From: Chara braunii
Taxonomy: Eukaryota > Streptophyta > Charophyceae > Charales > Characeae
Length of the DNA: 64,000 nt
NCBI GenBank assembly: GCA_003427395.1
Contig: BFEA01000032.1
Location: forward strand, 1,785,921-1,849,920
Direction of reading: 5' to 3'
Every line of letters starts with the position of its first letter. Position 1 is the first letter of the stretch. Below the pieces are notes generated by a model. The model did not search any database, was not told the origin of the DNA, and was given only the letters and a program-made list of their open reading frames with translations. This document shows positions 10,741 to 23,300 of this stretch, one piece after another. The translations under genes were made by a program, and so were the position numbers.

Positions 10741-13690
10741 GGACGACCAGGAAGGAAAAGACCAGTATGGTGGATTCTAAAGGGATTGGTAAGCGAAGGA
10801 ATGGCTGAATGACTGACCCGTATGAGCTTAAAAGAAGAGTCTGGCAAGGCGTCTTGGAAAAGAATGTTCAAAGGGAAAAATTGAGCACCGCACATGAAAA
10901 TCAAGACAAGGAAAAAAGGGCAAGGAGTGACAAAGGGCGATATGCATGCGGAACTGGCAGGATCTGAGAAAAGCCGGGAGGAATGACCCGGGGAGAATGC
11001 ATGAGGATTTGGCTATGTTTGAGCTTCGGAGAGAGGAAAAATTGCGCTGAAAATGTGTGGATGTCCTAAAAGTAGTGAATGAGACGAAACCAAAAATGAT
11101 TTCTGCTCGAGAATGTTTTCTCAATGAAATGGGAAGAAAGATTTGAGATTACGAATGCAGCCTTCAAAACATTGTCGAGAGCGAGAAATAACGTACAATG
11201 AAAAACTAGTTGCAGGGCATGTCTGTGGCCAAACCCCTCCAAGGGGCGATGCTAGTCAATTTGATAAGGGAAAGAGACGTCAAGATGCTTAAGCTCCTTG
11301 ACGTGTTGCTAGTCCGCACCTGGAGGAAGCCACGGTGAATGACCCTTGTGATATCCGTCATCAAAACACCTCGGTCCCCGGGGAGGGTGATGGGCGCGTC
11401 GTCCTCTCTCTTGTGGAACGATACGGGAGTTTGTGGGGAAGCTCTTGGGTATTTGGGAGTTTCAGTGAGAGAGAGATACAGTTGTGAGACATACGTTCAT
11501 GCACAGAGAGTGTTACGCGATCGTTACAAAGACATTATTGAGTTTAAGTTTGTTACGCAAGGGAACCCGAAAACAAAACCTTGACCTCTTTATAGCCTGC
11601 CCCGCCCCAAGGGGCGGAAACTTTAAAGAAGGACTCGAGAAAAGAATGAGAAAGACAAAAAGAACCCTGACAAGCTAACTACTTATCCTACCCCACTTCT
11701 CTTCCCTGTCCGTTTATCACTCCAAAATTCCAACTGACTATGGATTGGTGCGCGATGAGGACATCGCGAATGAGTGGGGGGAATATATCAGGACTGGTGA
11801 GTCCCGAATGATTTTCCGTCACTCAAGAGAATGTATATGACCGATTTGTGCACGACAGAGAAAACCGGAGGCAGGAATGCTGGAAGGATCGGAAGCGTGA
11901 GCACCGACAGTAGGAAACTAAAGGCTGCCTAGGGTCGTCTGGACCGCCAGAATAGAAAGGAATTGTCTAAACAGGAAGCGGCGAAGGACTGTGAGAGGGT
12001 AGCAAGGGTAGCTCTTTCCCCAAGAGTGAAGGAGGGCCGCCGGGAAGTTGGCAGCAGCATAGGAGGTGCACACCAGAGGAAGGAAGGAGAGTAGGAAGGG
12101 ACAGGGCGCAGGGCGCTGACGCGACATGATGGCGGGAGGGCTAAGGAGATTGCAGGTTGGGTAGGAACCGGTACCCGGAACGGAATAGCATGCGGGACGC
12201 AATAGGAGCAGAGAGCGGAGATCGCTGTAAGACGGAAGGACGTCAGGAGCACCGAGGAAAGACGTGGGACGGGGCAATACCGGCATGACAAAGTGTCCGG
12301 GACCACGCGGGACCAGGGGACGGTGTGGTGCCGACTGGGCAGAGTACCAGGAACCGCGTGAGACCGAGGGAAAAGACGCAGTGTAAGCGAACCGAAGTGT
12401 CGGGAACCGCGTGGGCCTAGATAAAATGTTGGCACCAGCGGAACCACTAGCAGGACGGGTATCGACAGTATAAAGTGTCAGGAGCCGCCGACGGGGGTTG
12501 AAGGCCGGAGCAATCGGCAGAATAATCGGCAAGGAGGCCAAGGAGGAGGGTGCGCGAGAGCGGGTTGTCGACCGGGATGACGCCGGAAAAATAAGGGGGG
12601 GACTAGGAACAATAAGAGAAAGAGGAGAAATCGGGTGCTGACAAAAGTTGCCAACGGAACGGAGAAGATGGGCGTGAGACGAGAAAGACGGAGGGCACCT
12701 GGAGCGAACCAGGGGGATCCTGGATCAGACGCAACGACAACAAAAATAAAATAGCCTGACGCCAGGTGGACGGGAGCGCTCAGTCCAGGGGTCCGGATAA
12801 AAGTAACGAGTGCCGCCGCGGCAAGCGCCAGCGGGCGGTGCCAAGGGGAAAAAGAGGAGGGAACGATAGTAATGAGGAGGCCGACCAGCAGTCCAGGTCA
12901 TTCGGGACCAGCCATACGAACGAAGTTCTGAGGGCTCCACGTAGAGAAAAGGATGGCCGGGGAAAATCGGAGCAATGTGGTTTCAAACGGGAAGCGGCGA
13001 CAGCAAAAAGGAGCTTCCTTGGACCTTGGGGGTGTCACTGCTGCAGTCCAAGATGTGACGGCCATATGCGGACTGCAAAATCAGACCTTGGGTAGGGTCC
13101 AACAGCTAGAAAGAGGAGAAATAGTTGTTGGACACTTGTCCCAACAGAGATAAAAGAGGGAGGAGAGGAAAAGGGGAGAAAAAGGGAAAGAATGAGACAA
13201 AGGAGGAGGATTGGGTAGAGGAAAAAGTGCCACCAGGTTGGGACTGCAGCGGTAGGGATTGGCAGGTCTCAATGATGACCTCATCCCTCTTAGATCCTAG
13301 GAGGGCAGTCCGGATTGGAAAAGATAAGGTCCTTGGGGCATTACCTCTACAATATCTGAATTTAAGCAGCAAAAATAAGGACAAATGCTGATGTGAGTTG
13401 GCCGGCTCATTTTTAGGCCTTAGATCTGAAATCTTATCTTACGGAGGAGGAGATCTAGCCGTTTTTTTAGGGCTGACACAAAACGGCTAGCTTCGGGATG
13501 AGTTGGCAGCCAAATGGAGGAAAAACGAAGAGAGGAACAAGACAAAACTGCGAATTTGGCGCAAGGTCTGGGCCAGGTACATCAAAAAAATTGAAAGTGG
13601 GAGTAAAAGACTCAAATTTGAAGCAAGGGGGGCTTGGGAGTAGCTCGGAATGACGAAAGTTATGGATCTCAGCCAAATCCAAGGCTGAGA
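10741..13690. other. Long stretch without a recognisable gene
   Basis: Minus-strand ORFs of up to 207 codons (11918-12541) have no domain and an S/P/R-rich, low-complexity composition. At 12288-12480 a loose repetition of 'aagtgtcggGaaccgcgtggg' occurs about every 50-80 bp. A purine-rich run lies at 13145-13230. I see no gene. Confidence 0.5.
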
Positions 13691-13710
13691 TTTGTGCCGC
13701 CACTTGGAAA

Positions 13711-14430
13711 AATGTAACGGCCTACTCACAAGAGGCCTCGACTAAACTATAAAAAAAAAAAACGAAAAACGGGCCTTTAGGCCCTCAAATTTTGGTAAAG
13801 GCTGCATTTTGGGGTAGTGGTACCAAAAAGGCAGCACTTTTTTAGGAGAAAAGAGGCCGGGGTAGGCCAAGGGGTAGTCCGAGAGGGTACCAGCCTCTAG
13901 GACTGCATGTTCTTGGCCAAAATGAGGCCCAGGTACCCCCGAGGAGACCAAAACCGGAATTTTCGCCTTTGGGGTACCTCGCTCTAGCTAGAGGCACTTG
14001 GAGGGGCCTAGAGGTTGGGCGGTGCACCTGTTCCAGCCTATATAAACTGGAGGTGCAGACCGCAACTCTCATTTGAGCATGAGAGGTGCCCATGCTGCCC
14101 AAATGAGTCCAGGAAAGAGTCCGAGTGAGAGAGAAGCAAGGGAGTGAGGGCCGAAGCTAGCCTGTAGCAATGGTGGTAAGGTTGAGAAAGGTGACCTGGA
14201 GGCTAGGAGGGAGCAAGGAGAGTGGTCCTCCATAGCCCTCAGGCTGTGAAGTAGGAGGAGAGGCTGAAAGGGGTCCCCATAGCCCGTCTAGAGGGAAGGA
14301 CTCCACAGCCTTAGAGGTAGGATCCTGCCATAGCTAGAGGAGAGGTGTCAGAGAAGGAGAGGACTTGGGGAGGTGGAAGAGCTATTCTCAGGGAGCTAGA
14401 ACCAAGCCTTGAAGACCATTGACAAACATA
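13711..14430 (+). promoter_or_regulatory. Possible LTR start and TATA promoter upstream of the satellites
   Basis: TGTAACGGCC at 13711 resembles a plant LTR start. A TATA box (TATATAAA) at 14039-14046 is followed by purine-rich transcribed-type sequence. Together these look like a retroelement LTR promoter facing the satellite block. The start resembles TGTAATAACCC at 34521. No full LTR can be outlined. Confidence 0.35.
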
Positions 14431-14460
14431 CCAGTGGGAGGTGAGTGAAAGAGGAGGAAG

Positions 14461-14643
14461 TTTCTCCCTTCCCTCCTTCTTCTAATTCTTATTCTTCTGC
14501 TGCTTCTTTTTCTTCTTTCTTTCTCTCCTCCTCTTCTCCTTCTTTCTCTCTCTCCTCTTCTTCTCCTTGTCCTTCTTTCTCTCCTTCCTTTACCTCTCTT
14601 CCTCCCCTTCTTCATCTCCCCCTTCCTCATCTTCTTCCTCCCT
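14461..14643. repeat. TC-rich (polypyrimidine) low-complexity tract
   Basis: The plus strand is almost entirely C and T (CTTCTTCCTCC-type) and abuts the first 91-bp satellite. Short Ser/Pro-rich ORFs here are artefacts of composition. Confidence 0.9.
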
Positions 14644-17600
14644 TCAAACTTTGAGTTTTCACTGATTTGGGAGCCTGGGTAAGTTGCGATTCACCTTGTG
14701 AAAGTTCTGTGATGTTTCCCCTAGTTTTAATGCTTCAAACTTTGAGTTTTCACTGATTTGGGAGCCTGGGTAAATTGCGGTTCACCTTGTGAAAGTCTTG
14801 TGATGTTTCCCTTTGTGTTGATACTTCAAACTTTGAGTTTTCACTGATTTGGGAGCCTGGGAAAGTTGCAATTCACCTTGTGAAAGTTCCGCGATGTTTC
14901 CCCTAGTGATGATGCTTCAAACTTTAAGTTTTCACTTATTTGGGAGCCTACGTAAGCTGCGATTCACCTTGGGAAAGTTCCGTGATGTTTCCTCTAGTGA
15001 TGATGCTTCAAACTTTGAGTTTTCACTAATTTGGGGGTCTGGGTAAGTTGCAATTCACCTTGTGAAAGTTTTGTGATGTTCCCCATAGTGTTGATGCTTC
15101 AAACTTTAAATTCTCACTGATTTGGGAGCCAGGGTGAGTTGTGATTCACCTTCTGAAAGTTCTGTGATGTTTCCCCTAGTGATAATGCTTCAAACTTTGA
15201 GTTTTCACTGATTTGGGAGCCTGAGTAAGTTGCGATTCACCCTGTGAAAGTTCCGTGATGTTTGTTCTAGTGATAATGCTTCAAACTTTGAGTTTTCACT
15301 GATTTGGCAGCCTAGGTAAGTTGCGATTCACCTTGTGAAAGTTTCGTGATGTTTCCCCTAGTGTTGATGCTTCAAACTTAGAGTTTTCACTGATTTGAGA
15401 GCCTGGGTAAGTTGCGATTCACCTTGTGAAAGTTTCGTGATGATTCCCCTAGTGATGCTTCAAACTTTGAGTTTTCACTAATTTGGGAGTCTCGGTAAGT
15501 TGTGATTCACCTTGTGAAAGTTACGTGATGTTCCCCCTATTATTGATGCTTCAAACATTGAGTTTTCACTAATTTGGAAGCCTGGGTGAGATGCAATTCA
15601 CCTTGTGAAAGTTGGGTGATGTTTCACCTAGTTATGATGCTTCAAACTTTGATTTTTCATTGATTTCGGAGCCTAGGTAAGTTGCGATTCACCTTGTGAA
15701 AGTTCCGTGATGTTTCCCCTAGTGATGATGCTTCAAACTTTGAGTTTTCACTCATTAAGGAGCTTCGGTAAGTTGCGATTCACCTTGTGAAAGTTCCGTG
15801 ATGTTTCCCCTAGTATTGATGCTTCAAACTTTGAGTTTTCACTGATTTGGGAGACTGGGTAAGTTGCGATTCACCTTGTGAAAGTTCTGTGATGTTTCCC
15901 TTAGTGATGATGCTTCAAACTTTGAGTTTTTCCTGATTTGGGAGTCTGGGTAAGTGCGATTCACTTTGTTAAAGTTCCGTGATGTTTCGCCTAGTGTTGA
16001 TGCTTCAAACTTTGAGTTTTTACTGATTTGGGAGCCTGGGAAAGTTGCAATTCACCTTGTGAAAGTTCCGCGATGTTTCCCCAAGTGATGATGCTTCAAA
16101 CTTTCAGTTTTCACTTATTTGGGAGCCTACGTAAGCTGCGATTCACCTTGGGAAAGTTCCGTGATGTTTCCTTTAGTGATGATGCTTCAAACTTTAAGTT
16201 TTCACTGATTTCGGGGCCTGGGTAAGTTGCGATTCACCTTGTGAAAGGTCCGTGATGTTTCCCCTAGTGATGATGCTTCAAACTTTAAGTTTTCACTGAT
16301 TTGCGGGTCAGGGTAAGTTGTGATTCACCTTGTGAAAGTTCCGTGATGTTTCCCCGAGTGATGATGGTTCAAACTTTGAGTTTTCACTGATTTGGGTATC
16401 TGGGTAAGTTGCGATCCACCTTGTGAAAGTTCCGTGATGTTTCCCCCAGTGTTGAGGCTTCAAACTTTAAGTTTTCACTTATTTGGGAGCCTGGATACGT
16501 TGCGATTCACCTTGTGAAAGTTTCGTGATGTTTCCCCTAATGATGATGCTTCAAAGTTTGAGTTTTCACTGATTTGGGAACCTGGGTAAGTTGTGATTCA
16601 CCTTGTGAAAGTTCCGTGATGTTTCCCCTAGTGATGATGCTTCAAACTTTGAGTTTTCACTGATTTGGGAGCCTGGGTTATTTGCGATTCACCTTGTGAA
16701 AACTCTGTGATGTTGCCCTTCGTGTTGATGCTTCAAACTTTCAGTTTTCACTGATTTGGGAGCTTGGGTAAGTTGTGATTCACCTTGTGAAAGTTCCGTG
16801 ATGTTTTCCCTAGTGATGATGCTTCAAACTTTGAGTTTTCACTGATTTGGGAACCTGGGTAAGTTGCGATTCACCTTGTGAAAGTTCCATGATTTTTCCC
16901 CTAGTGATGATGCTTCAAACTTTGAGTTTTCATTGATTTGGGAGTCAGGGTAAGTTGTGATTCACCTTGTGAAAGTTCCGTGATGTTTCCCCTAGTGATA
17001 ATACTTCAAACTTTGGATTTTCACTGATTTAGGAGCCTGGGTATGTTGCGATTCACCTTATGAAAGTTTCGTGATGTTTCCCTTTGTGTTGATTCTTCAA
17101 AATTTGAGTTTTCACTGATTTCGGAGCCTGGGTAAGTTGTGATTCACCTTGTGAAAGTTCCGTGATGTTTCCCTTTGTGTTGATGCTTCAAACTTTGAGT
17201 TTTCCCTGATTAGGGAGTCTGGGTATGTTGTGATTCACCTTGTGAAAGTTCCGTGATGTTTCCCTTGTGTTGATGCTTCAAACTTTAAGTTTTCACTGAT
17301 TTGGGAGTTTGGGTAAGTTGCAACTCACCTTGTGAAAGTTCCTTAATGTTTCCCTTTGTGTTGATGCTTCAAACTTTGAGTTTTTACTTATTTGGGAGCC
17401 TGGGTAAGTTGCGATTCACCTTGTGAAGGTTCCGTGATGTTTCCCTTTGTGTTGGTGCTTCAAACTTTGAGTTTTCACTGATTTGGGAGCGTGGGTAAGT
17501 TGCGATTCATCTTGTGAGAATACTGTGATGTTCCCCTAAAGTTGATGCTTCAAACTGTGAGTTTTCACTGATTTGGGAGCCGGGGTGAGTTGCGCTTCAC
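14644..17600. repeat. 91-bp satellite, array 1 (about 32 copies)
   Basis: The unit contains CTTCAAACTTTGAGTTTTCA, then CTGATTTGGGAGCCTGGG, TAAGTTGCGATTCACC and TTGTGAAAGTTCCGTGATGT. CTTCAAAC falls at 14642, 14733, 14824, 14915, 15006, 15097, 15188, 15279 and 15370, exactly 91 bp apart. One unit is 88 bp (15370 to 15458). Units differ by scattered substitutions. ORFs such as 14849-15046 are by-products. The last units grade into array 2. Confidence 0.97.
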
Positions 17601-18440
17601 TTCGGGATACTTCGGTGATGTTTCTTCCTCATAGGATGCTTCAAATCTTACCTTTATATTGTTCTTGATGAGTGTGTGTGTGGCGCTTCACTTCAGGATA
17701 CTTTGGTGATGTTTCCTCCTCATAGGATGGTTCAAATCTTACCTTTATGCTGTCCTTGATGAGTGTGTGTGTGGCCCTTCACTTCGGAATACTTTGGTGA
17801 TGTTTCCTCCTCATAGGATGCTTCAAATCTTACCTTTATGTTGTCCTTGATGAGTGTGTGTGTGGCGTTTCACTTCGGGATACTTCGGTGATGTCTCCTC
17901 CTCATATGATGCTTGAAATCCTAGCTTTATGTTGTCCTTGATGGGTGTGTGTGTAGGGCTTCACTTCGGGATACTTCGGTGATGTTTCCTCCTCATAGGA
18001 TGCTTCAAATCTTACCTTTAGGCTGTCCTTGATGAGTGTGTGTGTGGCGCTTCACGTCGGGATACTTTGGTGATGTCTCCTCCTCATAGCATGCTTCAAC
18101 TCTTACCTTTATGCTGTCCTTGATGAGTGTGTGTGTGGCGTTTCACTTCTGGATACTTCGGTGATGTTTCCTCCTCATAGGATGCTTCAAATCTTACCTT
18201 TATGCTGTCCTTGATAAGTGTGTGTGTGGCGCTTCACTTCGGGGTACTTCGGTGATGTTTCCTCCTCACAAGATGTTTCAAATCTTACCTTTATTCTGTC
18301 CTTGATGAGTGTGTGTGTGGCGCTTCACTTCGGGATACTTCGGTGATGTTTCCTCTTCATAGGACGCTTCAAATCTTGTCCTTATGTTGTCCTTGATGAG
18401 TGTGTGTATGGCGCTTTATCCCGGGGTACCTTGGTGAGCT
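17590..18440. repeat. 91-bp satellite, array 2 (about 9 copies)
   Basis: The unit runs CTTCACTTCGGGATACTTCG, GTGATGTTTCCTCCTCATAG, GATGCTTCAAATCTTACC, then TTTATGCTGTCCTTGATGAG and a short GT run. Spacing is 91 bp (17595 to 17686). It shares TTCGGTGATGTTTCC and ATGCTTCAAA with array 1 in the same order, so it appears to be a derived form of it. Confidence 0.95.
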
Positions 18441-19855
18441 TACCTCCAGGGTAGATGTTGTCAACATTGTTCTTTTGCTTTTATATGTGCATGGGTAGGT
18501 TGCTGTTCACCAGGTAGTACTTCGCTGTTCAACCCCCGGGGTAGGATGTTGTTCATATTGTTCGTTTGGTATTCTATGTGCATGAGTAGGCTGCAGTTCA
18601 TCCGGTAGTACTTCGCTGTTCAACCCCTCGGGTAGGGTGCTGTTCGCATTGTTCTTCTGCTGTTCTGTGTGCATGGGTAGGTTGTTGTTAACCCGGTTGT
18701 ACTTCGTTGTTCAACCCCCGCAGTAGGGTGCTGTTCACATTGTTCTTTTGTTGTTCTATGTGCATGGGTAGGCTGTTGTTCATCCGGTAGTACTTCGCTG
18801 TTCAACCCTCGGGGTAGGGTGCTGTTCACATTGTTCTTCTGTTGTTCTATGTGCATGGGTAGGTTGTTGTTCACCCGGTAGTACTTCGTTGTTCAACCCC
18901 CCGCGGAAGGGTGCTTTTCAGATTGTTTTTTTGTTGTTCTATGTGCAAGGGAAGATTGTTGTTCATCCGGTAGTACTTCGTTGTTCAACCCCCGGGGTAG
19001 GGTGCCGTTCACATTGTTCCTTTGTTGTTCTATGTGCATGGGTAGGTTGATGTTCACCAGGTAGTACTTCGTTGTTCAACCTCCGGGGTAGGGTGCTGTT
19101 CACAATGTTCTTTTGTTGTTCTATGTGCATAGGATGGCTGCTGTTCCTCCGGTAGTACTTCGTTGTTCAACCCCCGGGGTAGGGTGTTGTTCACATTGTT
19201 CTTTTGCTGTTCTATGTGCATGGGTAGGTTGTTGTTCATCCGCTAGTACTTCGCAGTTCAACCCCCGGGGTAGGGTGTTGTTCACATTGTTCTTCTGTTG
19301 TTCTATGTGCATGGGTAGGTTGCTGTTCACCCGGTGGTGCTCCGCTGTTCAACCCCCGCGGTGGGGTGTTGTTCACATTATCAGTTGTTGTTCTATGTAC
19401 ATGAGTAGGGTGTTGTTCACATTGTTCTTCTGTTGTTCTATNGTTCAACCCCCGCGGTGGGGTGTTGTTCACATTATCAGTTGTTGTTCTATGTACATGA
19501 GTAGGGTGTTGTTCACATTGTTCTTCTGTTGTTCTATATGCATGGGAAGGTTGCTGTTCACCCGGTGGTGCTCCGCTATTCAACCCTCGCAGAGGGGTGC
19601 TGTTCATATTATTAGTTGTTGTTCTATGTACATGAGTAGGGTGTTGTTCACATTGTTCTTCTGTTGTTCTATGTGCATGGGTAGGTTGCTGTCCACCCGG
19701 GGTTCCCTGCTGTTCAACCCCCGCGGTGGGGTGATGTTCACATTGTTAGTTTGTTGTTCTATGTACATGAGTAGGGGGCTGCCCACCCGGTGGTGCTTCG
19801 CTGTTCAATCCCCGGGTAGGGTGTTGATCACATTGCTGTTTTTACTGCTCTAAAT
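18441..19855. repeat. 91-bp satellite, array 3, with a 135-bp higher-order form
   Basis: The unit contains TTGTTCTATGTGCATGGGTA, GGTTGTTGTTCACCCGGTAG, TACTTCGTTGTTCAACCCCC and GGGGTAGGGTGCTGTTCACA, repeating every 91 bp. From about 19390 a longer unit of 135 bp appears (GTACATGAG at 19493, 19628 and 19763), apparently 91 plus 44 bp. TTCACCCGGTAGTACTTCG aligns with TTCACTTCGGGATACTTCG of array 2, so the arrays look related. A single N at 19442 marks an assembly join. Confidence 0.93.
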
Positions 19856-19997
19856 ACTTGGGAAGGCGTCGACGGGTCACTACTTGTTGCTTCCTCTCTT
19901 GGGAATCTACGGGGGGCGCGTGCAGCCAACACCACCGACCTACGAGAAAAGAATAAGGGGTAGGGAGTTGGGCGGTAGAATAGGATCGGTCGCGGAC

Positions 19998-21850
19998 CAC
20001 GGGACAAGCGAGCCACCACCCACACCCGTCCACCATAACCGGCCGCCCCTAACCCTTCTTCCTTCTTCATCACCCACACCCATCCACCATAGCCGACCAC
20101 CTTCAACCCTCCTTCCCCCTCCATCACTCACGTCCATCCCCCATAGCCGGACCTCCCCAACCCTTCTTCTTCCTCCATCACTCACACCCGTTCACCGTAG
20201 CCCTCCTCCCCCAACCCTTTTTCCTCCTCCATCACCCACACCCATCCACCATAGCCAACAACCCCCAACCGTTCTCCCTCCTCCGTCACCCACACCCGTC
20301 CACCATAGCCGACCACCCCCAACCCTTCTTCCTCCTCCGTTACCCACACCCGCCCGCCATAGCCGACCTCCCTCAACCCTTCTTCCTCCTCCATCACCCA
20401 CAACCGTCCACCATAGCCGACCTCCCTCGACCCTTCTCCCTCCTTAATCACCCACACCCGACCACCATAACCGACCTTCCTCAACCCTTCTTCCCCCTCC
20501 ATCACTCACGTCCGTCCCCCATTGCGGGACCTCCCCAACCCTTCTTCTTCCTCCATCACTCACACCCATCCACCATAGCCAACAACCCCCAACCATTCCC
20601 CCTCGTCCATCACCCACACCCGTCCATCATAGCCAACAACCCCCAACCCTTCTCCCTCCTCCGTCACCCACACCCGCCCACTATAGCCAACAACCCCCAA
20701 CCCTTCTCCCTCCTCCATCACCCACACCCGACCATCATAACCGGCCTCCCTTAACCCTTCTTCCTCCTCCATCACCCACGCCCGTCCACCATAGCCAACT
20801 ACCCCCGACCCTTCTTCCCCCTCCGTCACCCACACCCCTCCGCCATAGCCAACCCCCCTCAACCCTTCTTCCTCCTCCGTCACCCACACCCGTCCGCCAT
20901 AGCCAACCTTCCTCAACCCTTCTTCCTCCTCCTTCACCCACACCCGTCCGCCATAGCCGACCACCCCCAACCCTCCTTCCTCCTCCATCGCGCACACCCG
21001 TCCGCCATAGCCGACCACCCCAAACCCTTCTTCCTCCTCCATCACCCACACCCGACCACCATAGCCGACCTCCCTCAACCCTTCTTCCTCCTCCATCAGC
21101 CACATCCGACCACCATAACCGACCTCCCTCAACCCTTCTTCCTGCTCCATCACCCACGCCTGTCCACCATGGCTGACCACCCCCAACCCTTCTTCCTCCT
21201 CCGTCACCCACACGCGTCCGCCATAGCCAACCTCCCTCAACCCTTCTTCCTCCTCCAACACCCACACCCGTCCGCCATAGCCGACCACCCACAACCCTCC
21301 TTTCTCCTCCATCACCCACACCCATACGCCATAGCCGACCTCCCTCAACCCTTCTTCTTCCTCCATCACCCTCGCCCGTCCACCATGGCCGACCACCCCC
21401 AACCCTTCTTCCTTCTCCGTCACCCACACCCGTCCGCCATAGCCGACCTCCCTCAACCCTTCTTCCTTCTCCATCACCCACACCCGTCCGCCATAGCCGA
21501 CCACCCCCAACCCTTCTTCCTCCTCCATCACCCACACCCGTCCNCCCCCAACCCTTCTTCCTCCTCCATCACCCACACCCGTCCGCCATAGCCGACCACC
21601 CCCAACCCTTCTTCCTCCTCCATCACCCACGCCCGTCCCCCATAGTCAACGACCCCAAACCCTTCTTCCTCCTCCATCACCGACACCTGTCCGCCATAGC
21701 CGACCACTCCCAACCCATTTTTCCTCTTCCATCGCCCACACCCGTCCGCCATAGCCAACCTCCCTCAACCCTTCTTCCTCCTCCATCACCCACACCCGTC
21801 CGTCATAGCCGACCATCCTTAATCCTTCTTCCTCCTCCCCCGCCCGCGTC
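19998..21850. repeat. 54-bp C-rich satellite (about 34 copies)
   Basis: The unit reads ACCCTTCTTCCTCCTCCATC, ACCCACACCCGTCCGCCATA, GCCGACCTCCCTCA, 54 bp in all. The plus strand is strongly C/T-biased. As 54 is divisible by 3, several frames stay open, giving 'proteins' of 18-residue repeats (for example minus strand 20560-21630); I treat these as artefacts. A single N at 21544 interrupts a unit. Confidence 0.96.
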
Positions 21851-21964
21851 CGTCCATCCGAAAAAAATCTTAGGGGGTCGCAAGGGGGGCGCGCGGGGCC
21901 CGAGTAGGATCGGATAGGGTAAGTCAATAAGCAAGGTCGATTAGGATGTGAAGCTTCTTGTTCG

Positions 21965-21970
<6 letters not shown>

Positions 21971-22012
<42 letters not shown>
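21971..22012. repeat. (CT)n microsatellite
   Basis: A 42-bp uninterrupted CT run follows the 54-bp array. The same order (54-bp array, then (CT)n, then a related leader) occurs again at 41.4-42.2 kb. Confidence 0.97.
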
Positions 22013-22017
<5 letters not shown>

Positions 22018-23139
22018 CCTCCAAAATTCTTTAACCTTTAACCCTTCCGACACCCCTTCCCCTCCATGGCATGTTACTAACCTCTACCCTCACCTGTTAC
22101 ATTGACAGGGGACGAACGAGAAGGAACTTGGTCCTCACTTGGTGGAAAGCGAGGGCGAGGGAAGGGCTGCCGGTCCCTTGTGCCACCAAGAAGGAAAGGA
22201 TACGAGGCTATTGAGAACAATTGGGAAAGCGGAAAGAGGTGCAGATTTTGGACGAGGTCAATTTGACTCAGCCATCCTCCCGGACTGCATGACTAAGGCG
22301 ATTGGATGGCTTGCTTGCGGGAAAAGGGAAGGGAACTCTTGAGGGGAGTTGGAAGGCAAAGGGGACTTAGGATTGCGGAAGGGGCGATGTGTTGATCCCA
22401 ACGGGGGGGATCGTACTTGGTGAATTGTCTTATGTGGTCTCGCGCAGGTGAGTAGCTTGGGACGAGTTGGATGGGGCTGGATCCACGGATGAGGACTAAG
22501 ATGGGAGATTGGCTAAGGGAAAGGACTTGGACCCGGCCTAAGCCGTGAATGCGGGTTGAGTTGTGGCCGGCGCTTGAGCGGGTGTTTGATGCATGGACTC
22601 GGCTTGTGTGGGGGTGGCGTGGAATGTCTCTCTCTCATGTGCAATGCGACGCCTGAAAAGACTAAGGGCGGTTTTGGGTAGGTAGATGTGATGCTAGTGG
22701 CTCTCGCAAAAAAAATATACAGGCTAGGGGTCCGAGCGTCGCCGCCTCACCCCAAGGATGCCGTCGGGGATGGCTTGAGCTACTAAGCTTAGTGAAAAGG
22801 TGCGTCGCCCAATGGATGACGCTTGGCCTACGCACGGAAAGAAGACGAGACCCCAATGAACCCCCTGGACTGCTTGCGTATTGGAAGGAGCAATCGCCTG
22901 GTCAGACCTAATTGAATCCAGAAAACGCCACAAGTGCCCAAAGAGCTACCATCTTGACGCGAGAGCGGAGCTACATCCCCCAATGTAAAGCCCTCTCGCA
23001 AAAGGCCCACTCCCATCCATCTCAAAGCACTAGGTGGGGGTGCCCCTGGGACGAACGACCCGCGCCCAGAGCATGAGCGTGGGCGGGTCGAGCCAAATGG
23101 AACCCGAAGTGGGGTCGACCGAGGCTCGAAAATCCTTCA
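22013..23139 (+). mobile_element. Retroelement leader/LTR-like segment, copy A
   Basis: Several blocks match copies B (27919-28857) and C (42000-43258). These include GTTACATTG followed by GGGACGAACG and TCCTCACTTGG (22097-22140), GTGTTGATCCC (22389), GGAGCTACATCCCCC (22968-22982), CTCTCGCAAAA, CACTAGGTGGGGGTGCCCC (23029-23047) and AGTGGGGTCGAC (23109). Similarity stops at CAGGGTA (about 23138-23144), where different sequence follows in each copy. That is what the end of an LTR would produce, so this may be a solo LTR or the last part of a long one. There is no gag behind copy A; the Penelope-like element follows. Confidence 0.7.
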
Positions 23140-23300
23140 GGGTAAGGCCCCGACATCGGTGCGGCTGGCAGCGAAGTTACAGACAAGTAATAAGAAGACC
23201 AAGAAGACGCCGAACAAATGCACGTCGAGGAGAGGGACCCCGAAGACGAAGTTTGCGGCCATGACGGGAGCCGCGGGAAGGGTCAAATTCGTACGAGAGA

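Noticed and set aside
11918-12541. 207-codon minus-strand ORF
   Set aside because: Low-complexity composition, overlapping ORF in another frame, no domain.
14644-19855. CRISPR-like array appearance
   Set aside because: Units are contiguous, with no unique spacers, in a eukaryotic repeat context.
20560-21630. 356-codon minus-strand ORF and other long ORFs over 19.9-21.8 kb
   Set aside because: They are 18-residue echoes of a 54-bp satellite; several frames are open simultaneously because 54 is divisible by 3.
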